Part shown: positions 7,419 to 15,789 of the stretch, piece after piece
How positions within the stretch are numbered: the first letter of the stretch is position 1
Layout: every line of letters starts with the position of its first letter
Origin: Succiniclasticum ruminis DSM 9236
Lineage (GTDB): Bacteria > Bacillota > Negativicutes > Acidaminococcales > Acidaminococcaceae
Direction: 5' to 3'
Assembly (NCBI RefSeq): GCF_900112895.1
Contig: NZ_FONL01000001.1
Span: 221,234 to 285,233, forward strand
Length of the DNA: 64,000 nucleotides
Translations under genes and position numbers: made by a program
Notes under the pieces: model-generated
What the model was told of the DNA's origin: nothing
Databases searched by the model: none
The model's input: only the letters and a program-made list of their open reading frames with translations

Positions 7419-8294
7419 TTAAGACTTTTTTAAAATCGTCCAGCCGTCCTCCTGGTACACCTTGTCTTCTTTCATCAGACGGCCCAGGGCACGCTTAAAG
7501 GCTGCTTTGGAAATACCAAATTTCGTTTTAATGATCTCTGCCGGGGTATCGTCACAGTACGGCATGCGCCCGTTCCGGGACTGCAGCGTTTCCAGGATTA
7601 CCTGCGCATCGTCCACCATGGCGTTTTCTTTCTGCTTGCGCAGTGATACATCTACGTGCCCGTCTTCCCGGATGAACGTAATGCGGGCCGTGATTTGTTC
7701 CCCATAGGCAAGATACCGTTTCGGATCTGTTTCGCTCCGGTGCAGAAACGCGATGTGCCGGTCGTTGGTGAAAAGGAAGAAACCGTCTTTGGTAATATTA
7801 TAAATAGTCCCTGTAACAAGGTCTCCCACTTTGGCGTCCCCGCCAATGGGTTTCGCCGCCCGGGCCAGATCCTTGTCCACCCTCATGGTCACCGCAGGGC
7901 GACCGCTTTTGTCCCGGTACAGTTTGATCCATATCTTCTGGTTGGGGTTTACTCTTCCCAGCATTTCCGTATAAGGGAGAAAAACGCCCCGTTCCCCGCC
8001 GATATCCACGAATCCCCCGTCTTTTGTTACGTTGATGACTTTGGCGTAGCCTAACTGCCCCTCTTTCATCTTGGGCAGCTTCATGCTGGCGGTAAGGCGC
8101 CTGTGGGGATCCAGATACAGGTACACCCGCACTTCATCCCCGGCTTTTACCGGGGTCAGCTGCTGCAGCTTATGCAGCAGGATATCGTCCGACGTATTGC
8201 CGGTGCCTGCGTCCAGAAAGGCTCCCATTTCGGAGACCCGGGAAACTTTCATGGTCACTACATCGCCGGCTTTATAACGCAGGTTATTCTCCAT
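7419..8294 (-). CDS. cvfB: CvfB/YitL-type S1 RNA-binding protein
   Basis: About 291 aa with a series of S1-like OB-fold modules: residues 1-65 (YKAGDVVTMKVSRVSEMGAF), 70-130 (LGYAKVINVTKDGGFVDIG), and about 145-215 (GDLVTGTIYNITKDGFFLF), followed by a winged-helix-like C-terminus (FGISKAAFKRALGRLMKE). This is the CvfB architecture, known in Gram-positive bacteria as an RNA-binding regulator of virulence or stress genes; its precise target here is unknown. It overlaps the end of rsfS by about 11 bases, so the two are translationally coupled. Two adjacent ATGs (8297 and 8294) are possible; AAGGGG is seven bases before 8294, which I prefer. Confidence 0.85.
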   Translation of the reverse strand: MENNLRYKAGDVVTMKVSRVSEMGAFLDAGTGNTSDDILLHKLQQLTPVKAGDEVRVYLYLDPHRRLTASMKLPKMKEGQLGYAKVINVTKDGGFVDIGGERGVFLPYTEMLGRVNPNQKIWIKLYRDKSGRPAVTMRVDKDLARAAKPIGGDAKVGDLVTGTIYNITKDGFFLFTNDRHIAFLHRSETDPKRYLAYGEQITARITFIREDGHVDVSLRKQKENAMVDDAQVILETLQSRNGRMPYCDDTPAEIIKTKFGISKAAFKRALGRLMKEDKVYQEDGWTILKKS

Positions 8295-8649
8295 CATCGG
8301 TCCCCTTGAATTCTTCGCTGGGCGCGTCAGCCCACAGCTGTTCCAGATTATAGAAGTTCCGTTCCTCTTCCAGGAACACATGGACCACTGCATCACCAAA
8401 ATCCATCAGCACCCAGCGGCCATCGTTATACCCTTCCTTATGGTTGCAGAACACCTGCTGTTCCGCCAGTTTGTCTTCAATGGCATCGGCAATGGCCCGT
8501 ACCAGGGTAGTATTGGACGCACTGGCAATGACAAAATAATCTGTCATGTAGGATATTCCTTCCATGTTCAGAAGCAGTATATCTTTTCCTTTTTTATCGT
8601 CCGCAATCTTTGCAATTTTCTCTGCCAATTCTCTCGGCTGCATGGTCAT
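8284..8649 (-). CDS. rsfS: Ribosome silencing factor RsfS
   Basis: A 121-aa RsfS/Iojap protein that binds uL14 on the large ribosomal subunit and blocks subunit joining during starvation. The family core is evident: KGKDILLLNMEGISYMTDYFVIASA, the HKEGYNDGRWVLMDFGDAVVHVF strand, and a final FYNLEQLW. Length is typical. GGAGG lies eight bases before ATG 8649. It sits between the LCP gene and cvfB in the same direction, the usual nadD-yqeK-LCP-rsfS order of Firmicutes. Confidence 0.95.
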   Translation of the reverse strand: MTMQPRELAEKIAKIADDKKGKDILLLNMEGISYMTDYFVIASASNTTLVRAIADAIEDKLAEQQVFCNHKEGYNDGRWVLMDFGDAVVHVFLEEERNFYNLEQLWADAPSEEFKGTDDGE

Positions 8650-8699
8650 ACAGTCTACCTCCGCTTACGTTTCATTTTAGTTTTTGTTTCAACATGTTC

Positions 8700-10052
8700 T
8701 CAGTTCTTTGGCGCCGCCTGGGGCTTATTGCTGATTACCGGTTTGCGTATCACAGGGGGCGCGCTCTTTTTTGGTGCCGGCTTCGGCGCATTGGATACCG
8801 AAGAGGAAGATTTAGATGAACCGCCTGTTCCTGATGAGGAAACGCTTGAGCCGCCGGCTTTCTGTTGCGACGTTGCTTTCTTTTCCGATTCGGACCGGCG
8901 GACTTCCGCGGCTTTCTTGCCGGTTTCTGAAGAGGACCTTCTGGCGGCAGCCGCCGCAGCACTCCGCTGCGAATCGCTGTTGCTGCCTTCGCCCAGGTCA
9001 TCTACGCCTGTCACCGGATCACTGGCCCCCGAATCCTCTTTCAGCGCCATAAAGGGAATGTCTACCTCTGTCAGCGATTTTTCGATTTCCGCCCGGTTGG
9101 ATCTCCAGTAGCTGATGCCGCTGGAAGGTGAATCATAGAAGTTTCCATACAACATACCAGACTTGATATTGTTGTCGGACATAATATTAAAGCTGCGGGC
9201 GGCCTTCAGCATGGTCACCGTGTCCATGTCCGTTTCCACATATTCTTTCGCTGTGGCCAGAAGTTTCGGTATCTTGGTTATATTCTCCACGGAGAACATC
9301 TGCAGTCCCAGTGCTTTCAGGAATTTCTGCTGGCGCTGTACCCGGCCGATGTCACCCAGCTCGTCAGACCGGAACCGTACATACTGGCCGCTCTTTTCCC
9401 CGTCCAGATGCTGGTACCCGTGCTTGATATCGATTTTCAGGTTAGCCCAGGGATCTTCGTAATGCATGTCCCTGTCAACATACAAGTCCACGCCGCCGAT
9501 CAGGTTGATGATTTCAATAAATCCCTTCCAGTTCGCCAGGGCGTAATAGTGGATGGGGATGCGCAACAAATTGGCAATCGTCTGTTTGGCCATGGCGACC
9601 CCGCCATACGTATAGGCAGAGTTCAGTTTTTCATACCCGGTATGCCCCGGCAGGATGACCATGGTATCCCGGGGCAGGGAAATCAGTGAAATTTTATGGA
9701 ATTCCGGATCGAAACTGGCTACGATCATGGCGTCGGTACGCTTTGGTTCGCTGTCGTCCGCTTCACTGTCGCCGTCGTCAATCCCAAGCAGCAGCACATT
9801 GATGCGCTGGTTCAGTTTTTCGTCTTTCTCAATGGCAGGATCTGCCGCAACGACCTTCTTTTCCGGAGCATGGATGATATTGGTGTACACCCATACCGAA
9901 CCCCAGAAAACAGAGGTCAGCAGCACAGCCAGCACAACCAGCAGCAAAAACAGCCGTCCCCAGCGAAGTCTCCGCCGTTTAGGCCGGTGATAGTGCCTGT
10001 TGTCATTGCCGTTATGTTCCGCAGGGTTTCCGTTTCTTTTTTCTGAATCCAT
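8700..10052 (-). CDS. LytR-CpsA-Psr (LCP) family glycopolymer transferase
   Basis: A 450-aa membrane-anchored LCP protein. A basic N-terminus (residues 20-32) is followed by one membrane segment (about 33-55); the LCP domain spans about 80-300 with INVLLLGIDD, RTDAMIVASFDP, the catalytic-site stretch SLISLPRDT and the arginines of VRFRSDELGDIGRVQRQQ. LCP enzymes move lipid-linked glycopolymers to peptidoglycan outside the cell. In a diderm without teichoic acids the acceptor or donor is unclear. The last 105 residues are a low-complexity Ser/Ala/Lys/Pro tail, likely unstructured and able to reach the wall. Located between yqeK and rsfS. Confidence 0.9.
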   Translation of the reverse strand: MDSEKRNGNPAEHNGNDNRHYHRPKRRRLRWGRLFLLLVVLAVLLTSVFWGSVWVYTNIIHAPEKKVVAADPAIEKDEKLNQRINVLLLGIDDGDSEADDSEPKRTDAMIVASFDPEFHKISLISLPRDTMVILPGHTGYEKLNSAYTYGGVAMAKQTIANLLRIPIHYYALANWKGFIEIINLIGGVDLYVDRDMHYEDPWANLKIDIKHGYQHLDGEKSGQYVRFRSDELGDIGRVQRQQKFLKALGLQMFSVENITKIPKLLATAKEYVETDMDTVTMLKAARSFNIMSDNNIKSGMLYGNFYDSPSSGISYWRSNRAEIEKSLTEVDIPFMALKEDSGASDPVTGVDDLGEGSNSDSQRSAAAAAARRSSSETGKKAAEVRRSESEKKATSQQKAGGSSVSSSGTGGSSKSSSSVSNAPKPAPKKSAPPVIRKPVISNKPQAAPKN

Positions 10053-10077
10053 TTATATCCTCTTTTTTATTCTGATT

Positions 10078-10716
10078 TCAGTTCTTCTTTTTGGGCTTTT
10101 CTTTTATGGACTGCGCTGTTTTGGTTTCCGCCGCCAGCTGGTTGTATCCCGCAATGGCGTCCGGATGGATCAGCAGACCGTCTTCCAGCAGATACCGGAT
10201 GGTGTTTTCATAAGACAGAAGCATGCCTCTGTCCAGATTCTTAAAAGAGGCTTCCCGGATCTCTTCCACGCCTTCAAAATCCCGCCCCGGTTCAATCAGG
10301 TCCGCCAGGAAAACAATCTTTGCGGTTTGCGTCATATCAGCTGTGCCTGTGGAATGATACCGGATGGCATCCAGCACTTCCCTGTCATCAGGACTTACGC
10401 CATATTTATAGATAGCATAATACACGCCCAGCTTGGCATGCAACAGGATAGGTTGTGCCTCTTCTACCGGATCGACAGGGATTCCCAGTTCCTTTGCTTT
10501 GGCAACGCTGTATTCTTTGGAAATCTGACGCCCGCAGTCATGGATCAGTGCCGCCACAGCTACTTTCTGTATATCTGCATGGTAATGCTCCGCCATTTTC
10601 AGCGCCGTCTCGTAAACGCGCACGGAATGTTCATAGCGTTTCGGTTTCAGGCTCTGCTGCAAACGGATACGCATTTCTTCTATGGTCATTGTTGAGTTCT
10701 TCTCTCCCTTTTCCAT
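10078..10716 (-). CDS. yqeK: HD-domain hydrolase YqeK
   Basis: About 212 aa, an HD-superfamily protein with H (HSVRVYETALKMAEHY), HDCGRQ near residue 74, and later His/Asp ligands (ILLHAKLG, VLDAIRYHSTG, FLADLIEPGRDF). YqeK enzymes cleave Ap4A symmetrically to ADP. It lies directly after nadD, as in many Firmicutes. The start is uncertain: ATG 10716 is 24 bases from the nadD stop but lacks a clear ribosome site, while ATG 10689 (MTIEEMRI) has GGGAGAG about 12 bases upstream. Confidence 0.88.
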   Translation of the reverse strand: MEKGEKNSTMTIEEMRIRLQQSLKPKRYEHSVRVYETALKMAEHYHADIQKVAVAALIHDCGRQISKEYSVAKAKELGIPVDPVEEAQPILLHAKLGVYYAIYKYGVSPDDREVLDAIRYHSTGTADMTQTAKIVFLADLIEPGRDFEGVEEIREASFKNLDRGMLLSYENTIRYLLEDGLLIHPDAIAGYNQLAAETKTAQSIKEKPKKKN

Positions 10717-10739
10717 AACAAACAGTTAGTCAACTATCT

Positions 10740-11357
10740 TCACGGCGCAGCCCGGTACAGGCCCCGTTCATAAATATACTGCTCCACCGCCAGAGGCGTC
10801 ATGCCCCGGATAGGTTTTCCTTCCCGCAGCCGTTTCCGTATTTCAGTTGAAGAAATAGCTGTGTCCGGCACCTCTGCGTGGATGATTTTTTCAGTCACCC
10901 AGGCGCCGTAAGCTTTGGTCAGCCTTGCTACACCAATTTTCCCTTCATAACCCGGGCGCTCCGCCGCTACAAAATGTACCAGCCGCAACAGATCCGGAAC
11001 CCGGTACCAGGTGTACAGCTGTGTCAGGGAGTCTTCGCCTATAATCAGGTAAATCTCCGCATCAGGCCACAGTTCCTGCATGAAGTTTACGGTATCGTAG
11101 GTGTAGGATATGCCACCGCGGTCAAACTCCAGACTGCTCACCACAAAATTTTCATATTTTTTTACAGCTAGTTTCACCATAGCCAGACGGTCCTGCCAGG
11201 ACGCAAAGTCTGACCGGGTCTGCTTATGGGGTGGGATATAGGCAGGTAAAAAAACTACCCTGTCAAAGTCCAGCTGCCGCTGCACCGCATAAGCCATACG
11301 CAGATGCCCCACATGGATTGGGTCAAAGGTTCCTCCCATGATCGCCAGCCGTTCCAT
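10740..11357 (-). CDS. nadD: Nicotinate-nucleotide adenylyltransferase NadD
   Basis: A 205-aa enzyme that joins nicotinate mononucleotide and ATP to form nicotinate adenine dinucleotide in NAD synthesis. The nucleotidyltransferase motif GGTFDPIHVGHL opens the protein and ISSTEIRKRL (the SxTxxR motif) lies near the C-terminus. The start ATG 11357 has GGAGG seven bases upstream; an upstream in-frame extension to 11423 lacks homology to the family start and is not used. First gene of the nadD-yqeK-LCP-rsfS-cvfB run. Confidence 0.95.
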   Translation of the reverse strand: MERLAIMGGTFDPIHVGHLRMAYAVQRQLDFDRVVFLPAYIPPHKQTRSDFASWQDRLAMVKLAVKKYENFVVSSLEFDRGGISYTYDTVNFMQELWPDAEIYLIIGEDSLTQLYTWYRVPDLLRLVHFVAAERPGYEGKIGVARLTKAYGAWVTEKIIHAEVPDTAISSTEIRKRLREGKPIRGMTPLAVEQYIYERGLYRAAP

Positions 11358-11568
11358 GACCTTTCCTCCCGCACAAAGAAACATTTTTACCTGCGTTTCG
11401 ATGATAGAAAAAACGCAAATCATGTTTCCAAAAGTATTACATTATATTATAGCAATCTATCCCTGCTTTTGTAAATAAAAGCAAGAAGAAATCCCCTCTT
11501 ATTTCACATTTTAAAATACCATAATTCAGGCAAGAGATACAGCGGGAGCGGGGCCGGCGGATTATCCA

Positions 11569-11745
11569 TCACCAGTTCTTTATGTAATATATTACACCTT
11601 CCAAAACAACAATGACAGCAATCAGCAGTAAAAGCAGCCTGAACCGGTCTTTTATATCAAAAATGGTTTTAGGCCTTCTCAGAAATTCCGAGAAGGCCTG
11701 TAAAAAATTCTTGATTCTTAGCACTGTGCTCCGCTCATCCTGCAT
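11569..11745 (-). CDS. 58-aa single-span membrane protein after the MacB-type permease
   Basis: A short ORF with a clean AAGGA ribosome site seven bases before ATG 11745. The first 35 residues are charged and helical (FLQAFSEFLRRPKTIFDIKDRFR) and residues about 38-55 form one hydrophobic helix (LLLLLIAVIVVLEGVIYY), followed by a KNW end. It starts 13 bases after the permease stop, so it is probably the last gene of the macA-ATPase-permease operon. No family recognised; a small accessory subunit of the exporter is an inference from position. Confidence 0.6.
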   Translation of the reverse strand: MQDERSTVLRIKNFLQAFSEFLRRPKTIFDIKDRFRLLLLLIAVIVVLEGVIYYIKNW

Positions 11746-11758
11746 ATTGCATTCCTTT

Positions 11759-12973
11759 TTATTCATACCGCAATGCTTCGATGGGATCCAGCAATGCGGC
11801 TTTTCGCGCCGGATAAATGCCAAAGAATACGCCGATACCTACAGAGAACACTACGGAAATGATAATGATCGGAACCGAGATAACGGTCTTCCACTCTGCA
11901 AAGGTACTGATGGCATAGGAGGCGCCGATACCCAGCACCACACCTAAGAAACCGCCGATGATACCGATAACAGCTGATTCAATCAGGAACTGGAGCAGGA
12001 TATTATTGTACGTTGCTCCCAGCGCTTTCCGGATTCCGATTTCCCGGGTGCGTTCCGTTACGGATACCAGCATAATGTTCATGATGCCGATGCCGCCTAC
12101 CAGCAGGCTGATGGCTGCTATGCAGCCCAGCAACATGGTAATGGTGTTGGCCGTGCTCATCATGGTGTCCATCAGCGCCGCCAGGTTACGCACGGAGAAG
12201 TCATCGTCATCCGAGTTTTTGATCCGGTGACGGATGCGCAGCAGGTTTTCCACTTCCGCCTGCACGCTGTCAATGACGTTTTCATTCATTGCCTGTATGG
12301 TAATGTTATTCACGTACGTGATGCCCATCATACGGTTCATTGCCGTGGTCAGGGGAACGAAGACCACGTCATCCTGATCCTGACCACCGGAAGACTGGCC
12401 TTTGGCACCCAGTACACCGACAACCTTAAAAGGTGCTTTATTGATGCGGATGGTCTTGCCTACTGGATCCCCGTCGGGAAACAGGTTCTCCACAATAGTC
12501 TTGCCGATGACACAGACCCGGTCCTTGCCTGCCATGTCATGGTCGTTTATATTACGGCCTTCCTCCACCGTATAGTCACGGATATCAATAATGTTAGGGG
12601 TCGAGCCCTGCACATTGGTCGTCCAGTTCTGATTGCCCACCACCAGCTGGTAACCGCGGGAGACCATAGGCGCTACATATTTGATCCCGTCAATATTCTT
12701 TTCAATAGCTTTGGCATCCTCATCAGTCAGCCGTGCTCCGCTGCCGGCCTGAATGCGGGCCCCGGTAGCCGTACGGCCCCCGGACTGGACGATGAGCAGA
12801 TTGCTGCCAAGACGGGAAATATTATCTTTAATCTGTTCCTTGACCCCAAAACCCAGACTGACCATGGCGATAACGGCGCCTACGCCGATGATGATGCCCA
12901 GCAGCGTCAGCAGTGTGCGCAGCTTGTTGGATATCATGCCGTCAATGGCCATCTTAATAGACTCATTGAACAT
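11759..12973 (-). CDS. macB: MacB-type ABC exporter permease
   Basis: About 404 aa. The start has the MacB/FtsX signature ([37 protein letters not shown], an N-terminal membrane helix), a large periplasmic domain follows at about 50-275, and three helices at the C-terminus carry the FtsX-type GGIGIMNIMLVSVTERTREIGIRKALGA motif. Unlike E. coli MacB the ATPase is a separate protein. The ATG overlaps the ATPase stop (ATGTTCAATGA), a coupling typical of subunits made together. With the adaptor and ATPase it should form a tripartite pump exporting peptides, lipoproteins or drugs; no TolC-like gene is in the window. Confidence 0.9.
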   Translation of the reverse strand: MFNESIKMAIDGMISNKLRTLLTLLGIIIGVGAVIAMVSLGFGVKEQIKDNISRLGSNLLIVQSGGRTATGARIQAGSGARLTDEDAKAIEKNIDGIKYVAPMVSRGYQLVVGNQNWTTNVQGSTPNIIDIRDYTVEEGRNINDHDMAGKDRVCVIGKTIVENLFPDGDPVGKTIRINKAPFKVVGVLGAKGQSSGGQDQDDVVFVPLTTAMNRMMGITYVNNITIQAMNENVIDSVQAEVENLLRIRHRIKNSDDDDFSVRNLAALMDTMMSTANTITMLLGCIAAISLLVGGIGIMNIMLVSVTERTREIGIRKALGATYNNILLQFLIESAVIGIIGGFLGVVLGIGASYAISTFAEWKTVISVPIIIISVVFSVGIGVFFGIYPARKAALLDPIEALRYE

Positions 12974-13664
12974 AATCGTGTACCAGCCTTTCGTCACTGT
13001 TCAGGTGACCGTCCCGCATCACCAGGATGCGTTTGGTCTGCTGCCCGATATCCGGCTCATGGGTAACCATGACGATCGTCTTGCCCATGGCATTCAGTTT
13101 CTTAAAAATTTCCATGATTTCATAACTGGATTTAGTATCTAAGTTTCCTGTAGGCTCGTCCGCCATAACGATTGCCGGATTATTGACCAGTGCCCGGGCG
13201 ATAGCCACCCGCTGCCGCTGCCCGCCGGACAGTTCGTTTGGTTTGTGGTCCACACGGTCCTCCAATCCTACATCACGCAGGGCAATCCGGGCTCGTTCCA
13301 GCCGCTCTTCCTCCGGCACTCCGGCATAGACAAGCGGCAGCGCTACATTCTGCAGTGCCGTAATTTTGGAAAGCAGATTAAAGTTCTGGAATACAAAACC
13401 AATCTTGGCATTCCGGGTACGGGCAAGTTCGTCGTCGCTCAGCCCCGCCACTTCTTTTCCATCCAGGTAATACCTACCGGAAGTGGGACGGTCCAGACAG
13501 CCCAGAATATTCATCATGGTGGATTTGCCGCTGCCGGAAGGTCCCATGATAGCGATAAAATCCCCCTCTTCCACGCTGAAGTTCACATGATCCAGCGCCT
13601 GCAGGATGGTATCGCCCATGATAAACTGTTTCACTATATCTTCCAGCACAATGACATCTGCCAT
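12963..13664 (-). CDS. ABC exporter ATPase (MacB/LolD type)
   Basis: A 233-aa nucleotide-binding protein: Walker A GPSGSGKS near residue 40, Q-loop FVFQNFNLL, signature [15 protein letters not shown], Walker [13 protein letters not shown], and H-loop VTHEP. The NLD-containing Walker B region is typical of the MacB/LolD/FtsE class. GAGGG is six bases before ATG 13664; the ATG at 13670 abuts the site and is rejected. Middle gene of the adaptor-ATPase-permease operon. Confidence 0.93.
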   Translation of the reverse strand: MADVIVLEDIVKQFIMGDTILQALDHVNFSVEEGDFIAIMGPSGSGKSTMMNILGCLDRPTSGRYYLDGKEVAGLSDDELARTRNAKIGFVFQNFNLLSKITALQNVALPLVYAGVPEEERLERARIALRDVGLEDRVDHKPNELSGGQRQRVAIARALVNNPAIVMADEPTGNLDTKSSYEIMEIFKKLNAMGKTIVMVTHEPDIGQQTKRILVMRDGHLNSDERLVHDYVQ

Positions 13665-13686
13665 GTTCATCCCTCATTTCCAATCT

Positions 13687-14772
13687 TTAATGTCCGCCGC
13701 CCGGCATCGGCCCTCTCCTGGTATTGTTTGTCTGCTTCGCTTTCAGCGTTTTCACCAGCAGCTTGTCACCCTGACGCAGTTGGTCGCTCTTGACGGCTAC
13801 GCTGTCATCGCCGGCCATGCCCACTTCTACATCAATTTCCGTTTCCTGCTTGGTCTTCGGATCGTATTTCTTAACATACTTGCGGCCGCCGTCATAGAAG
13901 ATGCAGTTCTGGGGAACCATCAGTACATCGCCTGCCTCGCTGATGATAATGTTGGCCCGGGCCGTCATGGTGGGGAACAGTTTATTTTTGGAGTTGATGA
14001 CATCCACATACACTTTATAATAAACCACATTGTTCGTGGTGGTAGCGCTGCGGGAAATCAGCCGCACCACGCCTTCAAAGGTCTCTTCCGGATAGGAATC
14101 AACCGTAAACTCCACTTTCTGCCCCACTTTAATCTGCCCGATATCCGATTCGTCTACCAAAGTCTCAATCTGCATCTTGTCCAGGTTGGCAATGGACATG
14201 ATGACCTGGGGCGAGCTGATACCGGAACTGATGGTCTGACCGACCGGGGTAGGCTTGCCGATTACATAACCGTCGATAGGAGAATAAATATAAGTATCGT
14301 TGGTATTCGACACTGCCTGCTCGTGGGCTGCTTTGGCCACCCTGTAGTTCATCATAGCTGTATCATATTGCTGCCGCGAGATTGCGCCTTGATTCAAAAG
14401 CGTTGCATAACGGTTAAGGGTCAGCGTTGCTTCATTCAGAGTAGCTTCCCGCTGCTCTTCCGTAGCTTTCAGTGACGAGTCATCCAGACGCAGCAGCAGC
14501 TGTCCGGCGGTCACATGATCGTTTTCCGCCACCAGCACCTCTACGATACGTCCCGTAATTTTGGAGCTGATATCCACGTTGTCCAGCGCGGTAAGGCTGC
14601 CGGTAGCCGAAACACTCTTCTGCAGGTTTCCGTATTCCACAGAAGCAGTTTTTACGGTTTCTGTTTTAGCCGCTTTCTGACTCTGGTAGTATTTATAACC
14701 CCCGAAACAGGCTCCGATCAACACCGCCAAAAATAAAAGGGCGTACAGATTGTTTTTAATAAACTTCAACAT
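13687..14772 (-). CDS. macA: MacA/HlyD-type periplasmic adaptor
   Basis: A 361-aa membrane-fusion protein. One N-terminal membrane anchor (about residues 7-26) precedes a split lipoyl domain (GSLTALDNVDISSKITGRIVEVLVAENDHVTAGQLL and later YIYSPIDGYVIG), a helical hairpin between them (about 110-160), a beta-barrel domain (VGQKVEFTVDSYPEETFEGVV) and a membrane-proximal domain ending in a basic Gly-rich tail. It links the inner-membrane pump to an outer-membrane channel. GGGAGAG lies about nine bases before ATG 14772. First gene of the operon, followed 22 bases later by the ATPase. Confidence 0.9.
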   Translation of the reverse strand: MLKFIKNNLYALLFLAVLIGACFGGYKYYQSQKAAKTETVKTASVEYGNLQKSVSATGSLTALDNVDISSKITGRIVEVLVAENDHVTAGQLLLRLDDSSLKATEEQREATLNEATLTLNRYATLLNQGAISRQQYDTAMMNYRVAKAAHEQAVSNTNDTYIYSPIDGYVIGKPTPVGQTISSGISSPQVIMSIANLDKMQIETLVDESDIGQIKVGQKVEFTVDSYPEETFEGVVRLISRSATTTNNVVYYKVYVDVINSKNKLFPTMTARANIIISEAGDVLMVPQNCIFYDGGRKYVKKYDPKTKQETEIDVEVGMAGDDSVAVKSDQLRQGDKLLVKTLKAKQTNNTRRGPMPGGGH

Positions 14773-14979
14773 GGTAATCACTCTCCCGTATTGCTTTATC
14801 ATGTATCTTTACGATAATTTATGTTTTACCGGTTTCTTTATGGCTATATTGTAATTTATAATTATGACATTTTTATGTTAGGAATTACAAAATTACATAA
14901 TTATTACTATTATTCGAGCTTATAACAATCTCGTCAGTAAACAACGGCTCATCAAGTCCGCGTACAAATTAATATCTTC

Positions 14980-15789
14980 TCATTTAAGCAGACGGTTTTG
15001 CAGCTCCTCCAGGGTTGCGCCGGTAATTCCTGTCACCTGTTTTAAATAACCCAGAGGCGATCCTCCCAGTCTGCACATTTCGTCATGGGCTGTCTGCAGG
15101 CAGTCTGCATCTGCCAGATACATCATGCGCAGCACCTCTTTTGCCTGCTCATTCCGGTACTTTTCCGGAAGATTCTCCATCTTCTGTTCCAGCCAGGGCT
15201 CCACCACGGTATTGGTCTCCATGTAATCTGCCGCAATGATATCCCAGGAAACGTTCAGAGCGGTCAGCAAAAACACTGTGATAATCCCGGTCCGGTCTTT
15301 GCCCCCGTTGCAATGATACAACAGGGCACCGGTCTCCTGAGCCAGCAACAATTCAAAAAACCGGCGTGCGGCATGCTGGGCCTGCTTCGTTGTGATAAAT
15401 TTACGGTAAATATCCTGCAGATACTGCCGGGGTGTATAGGACGGTCCGCTGGTCATATTGATCAGGGTATCCAGCACGCTGACCTTTTTCTGTGCCGTGC
15501 CTGCAAATGCCCCAAAGCCCATCTGGTCGTCGCTTAACAGGGGAATGCGGGAATAAGCTGCAATTCCCCATTGGGGATCCGGGCGTTCTTCACCTTCTAT
15601 GGCGCTCCGCAGATCCACAACCGTACGGACCCGGCAGGTTCCCAGCAGGTACGTTGCGTCGGCAGCGCTGAGTTCGCTTAAGCGGCCGCTGCGAATCAGT
15701 TTGTTCCGCTTTATGGTGCGTCCATCCAGGGTTACAGTCTCCCCCAGATCACGGATATTTTTCTGCTTTTCCAGAATGATAGGAATCAT
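14980..15789 (-). CDS. Tyrosine/serine protein phosphatase (Tyr_phosphatase3 type)
   Basis: A 269-aa phosphatase with the P-loop HCNGGKDRTG at residues 159-168 (nucleophile Cys160, Arg166) and the family start NIRDLGE...RSGRLSEL. Members act on phosphotyrosine, phosphoserine or phosphoinositides; the bacterial substrate is unknown. Its ATG overlaps the proA stop (ATGA), so it is the last gene of the obgE-proB-proA unit. It is not a usual member of that cluster. Confidence 0.88.
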   Translation of the reverse strand: MIPIILEKQKNIRDLGETVTLDGRTIKRNKLIRSGRLSELSAADATYLLGTCRVRTVVDLRSAIEGEERPDPQWGIAAYSRIPLLSDDQMGFGAFAGTAQKKVSVLDTLINMTSGPSYTPRQYLQDIYRKFITTKQAQHAARRFFELLLAQETGALLYHCNGGKDRTGIITVFLLTALNVSWDIIAADYMETNTVVEPWLEQKMENLPEKYRNEQAKEVLRMMYLADADCLQTAHDEMCRLGGSPLGYLKQVTGITGATLEELQNRLLK

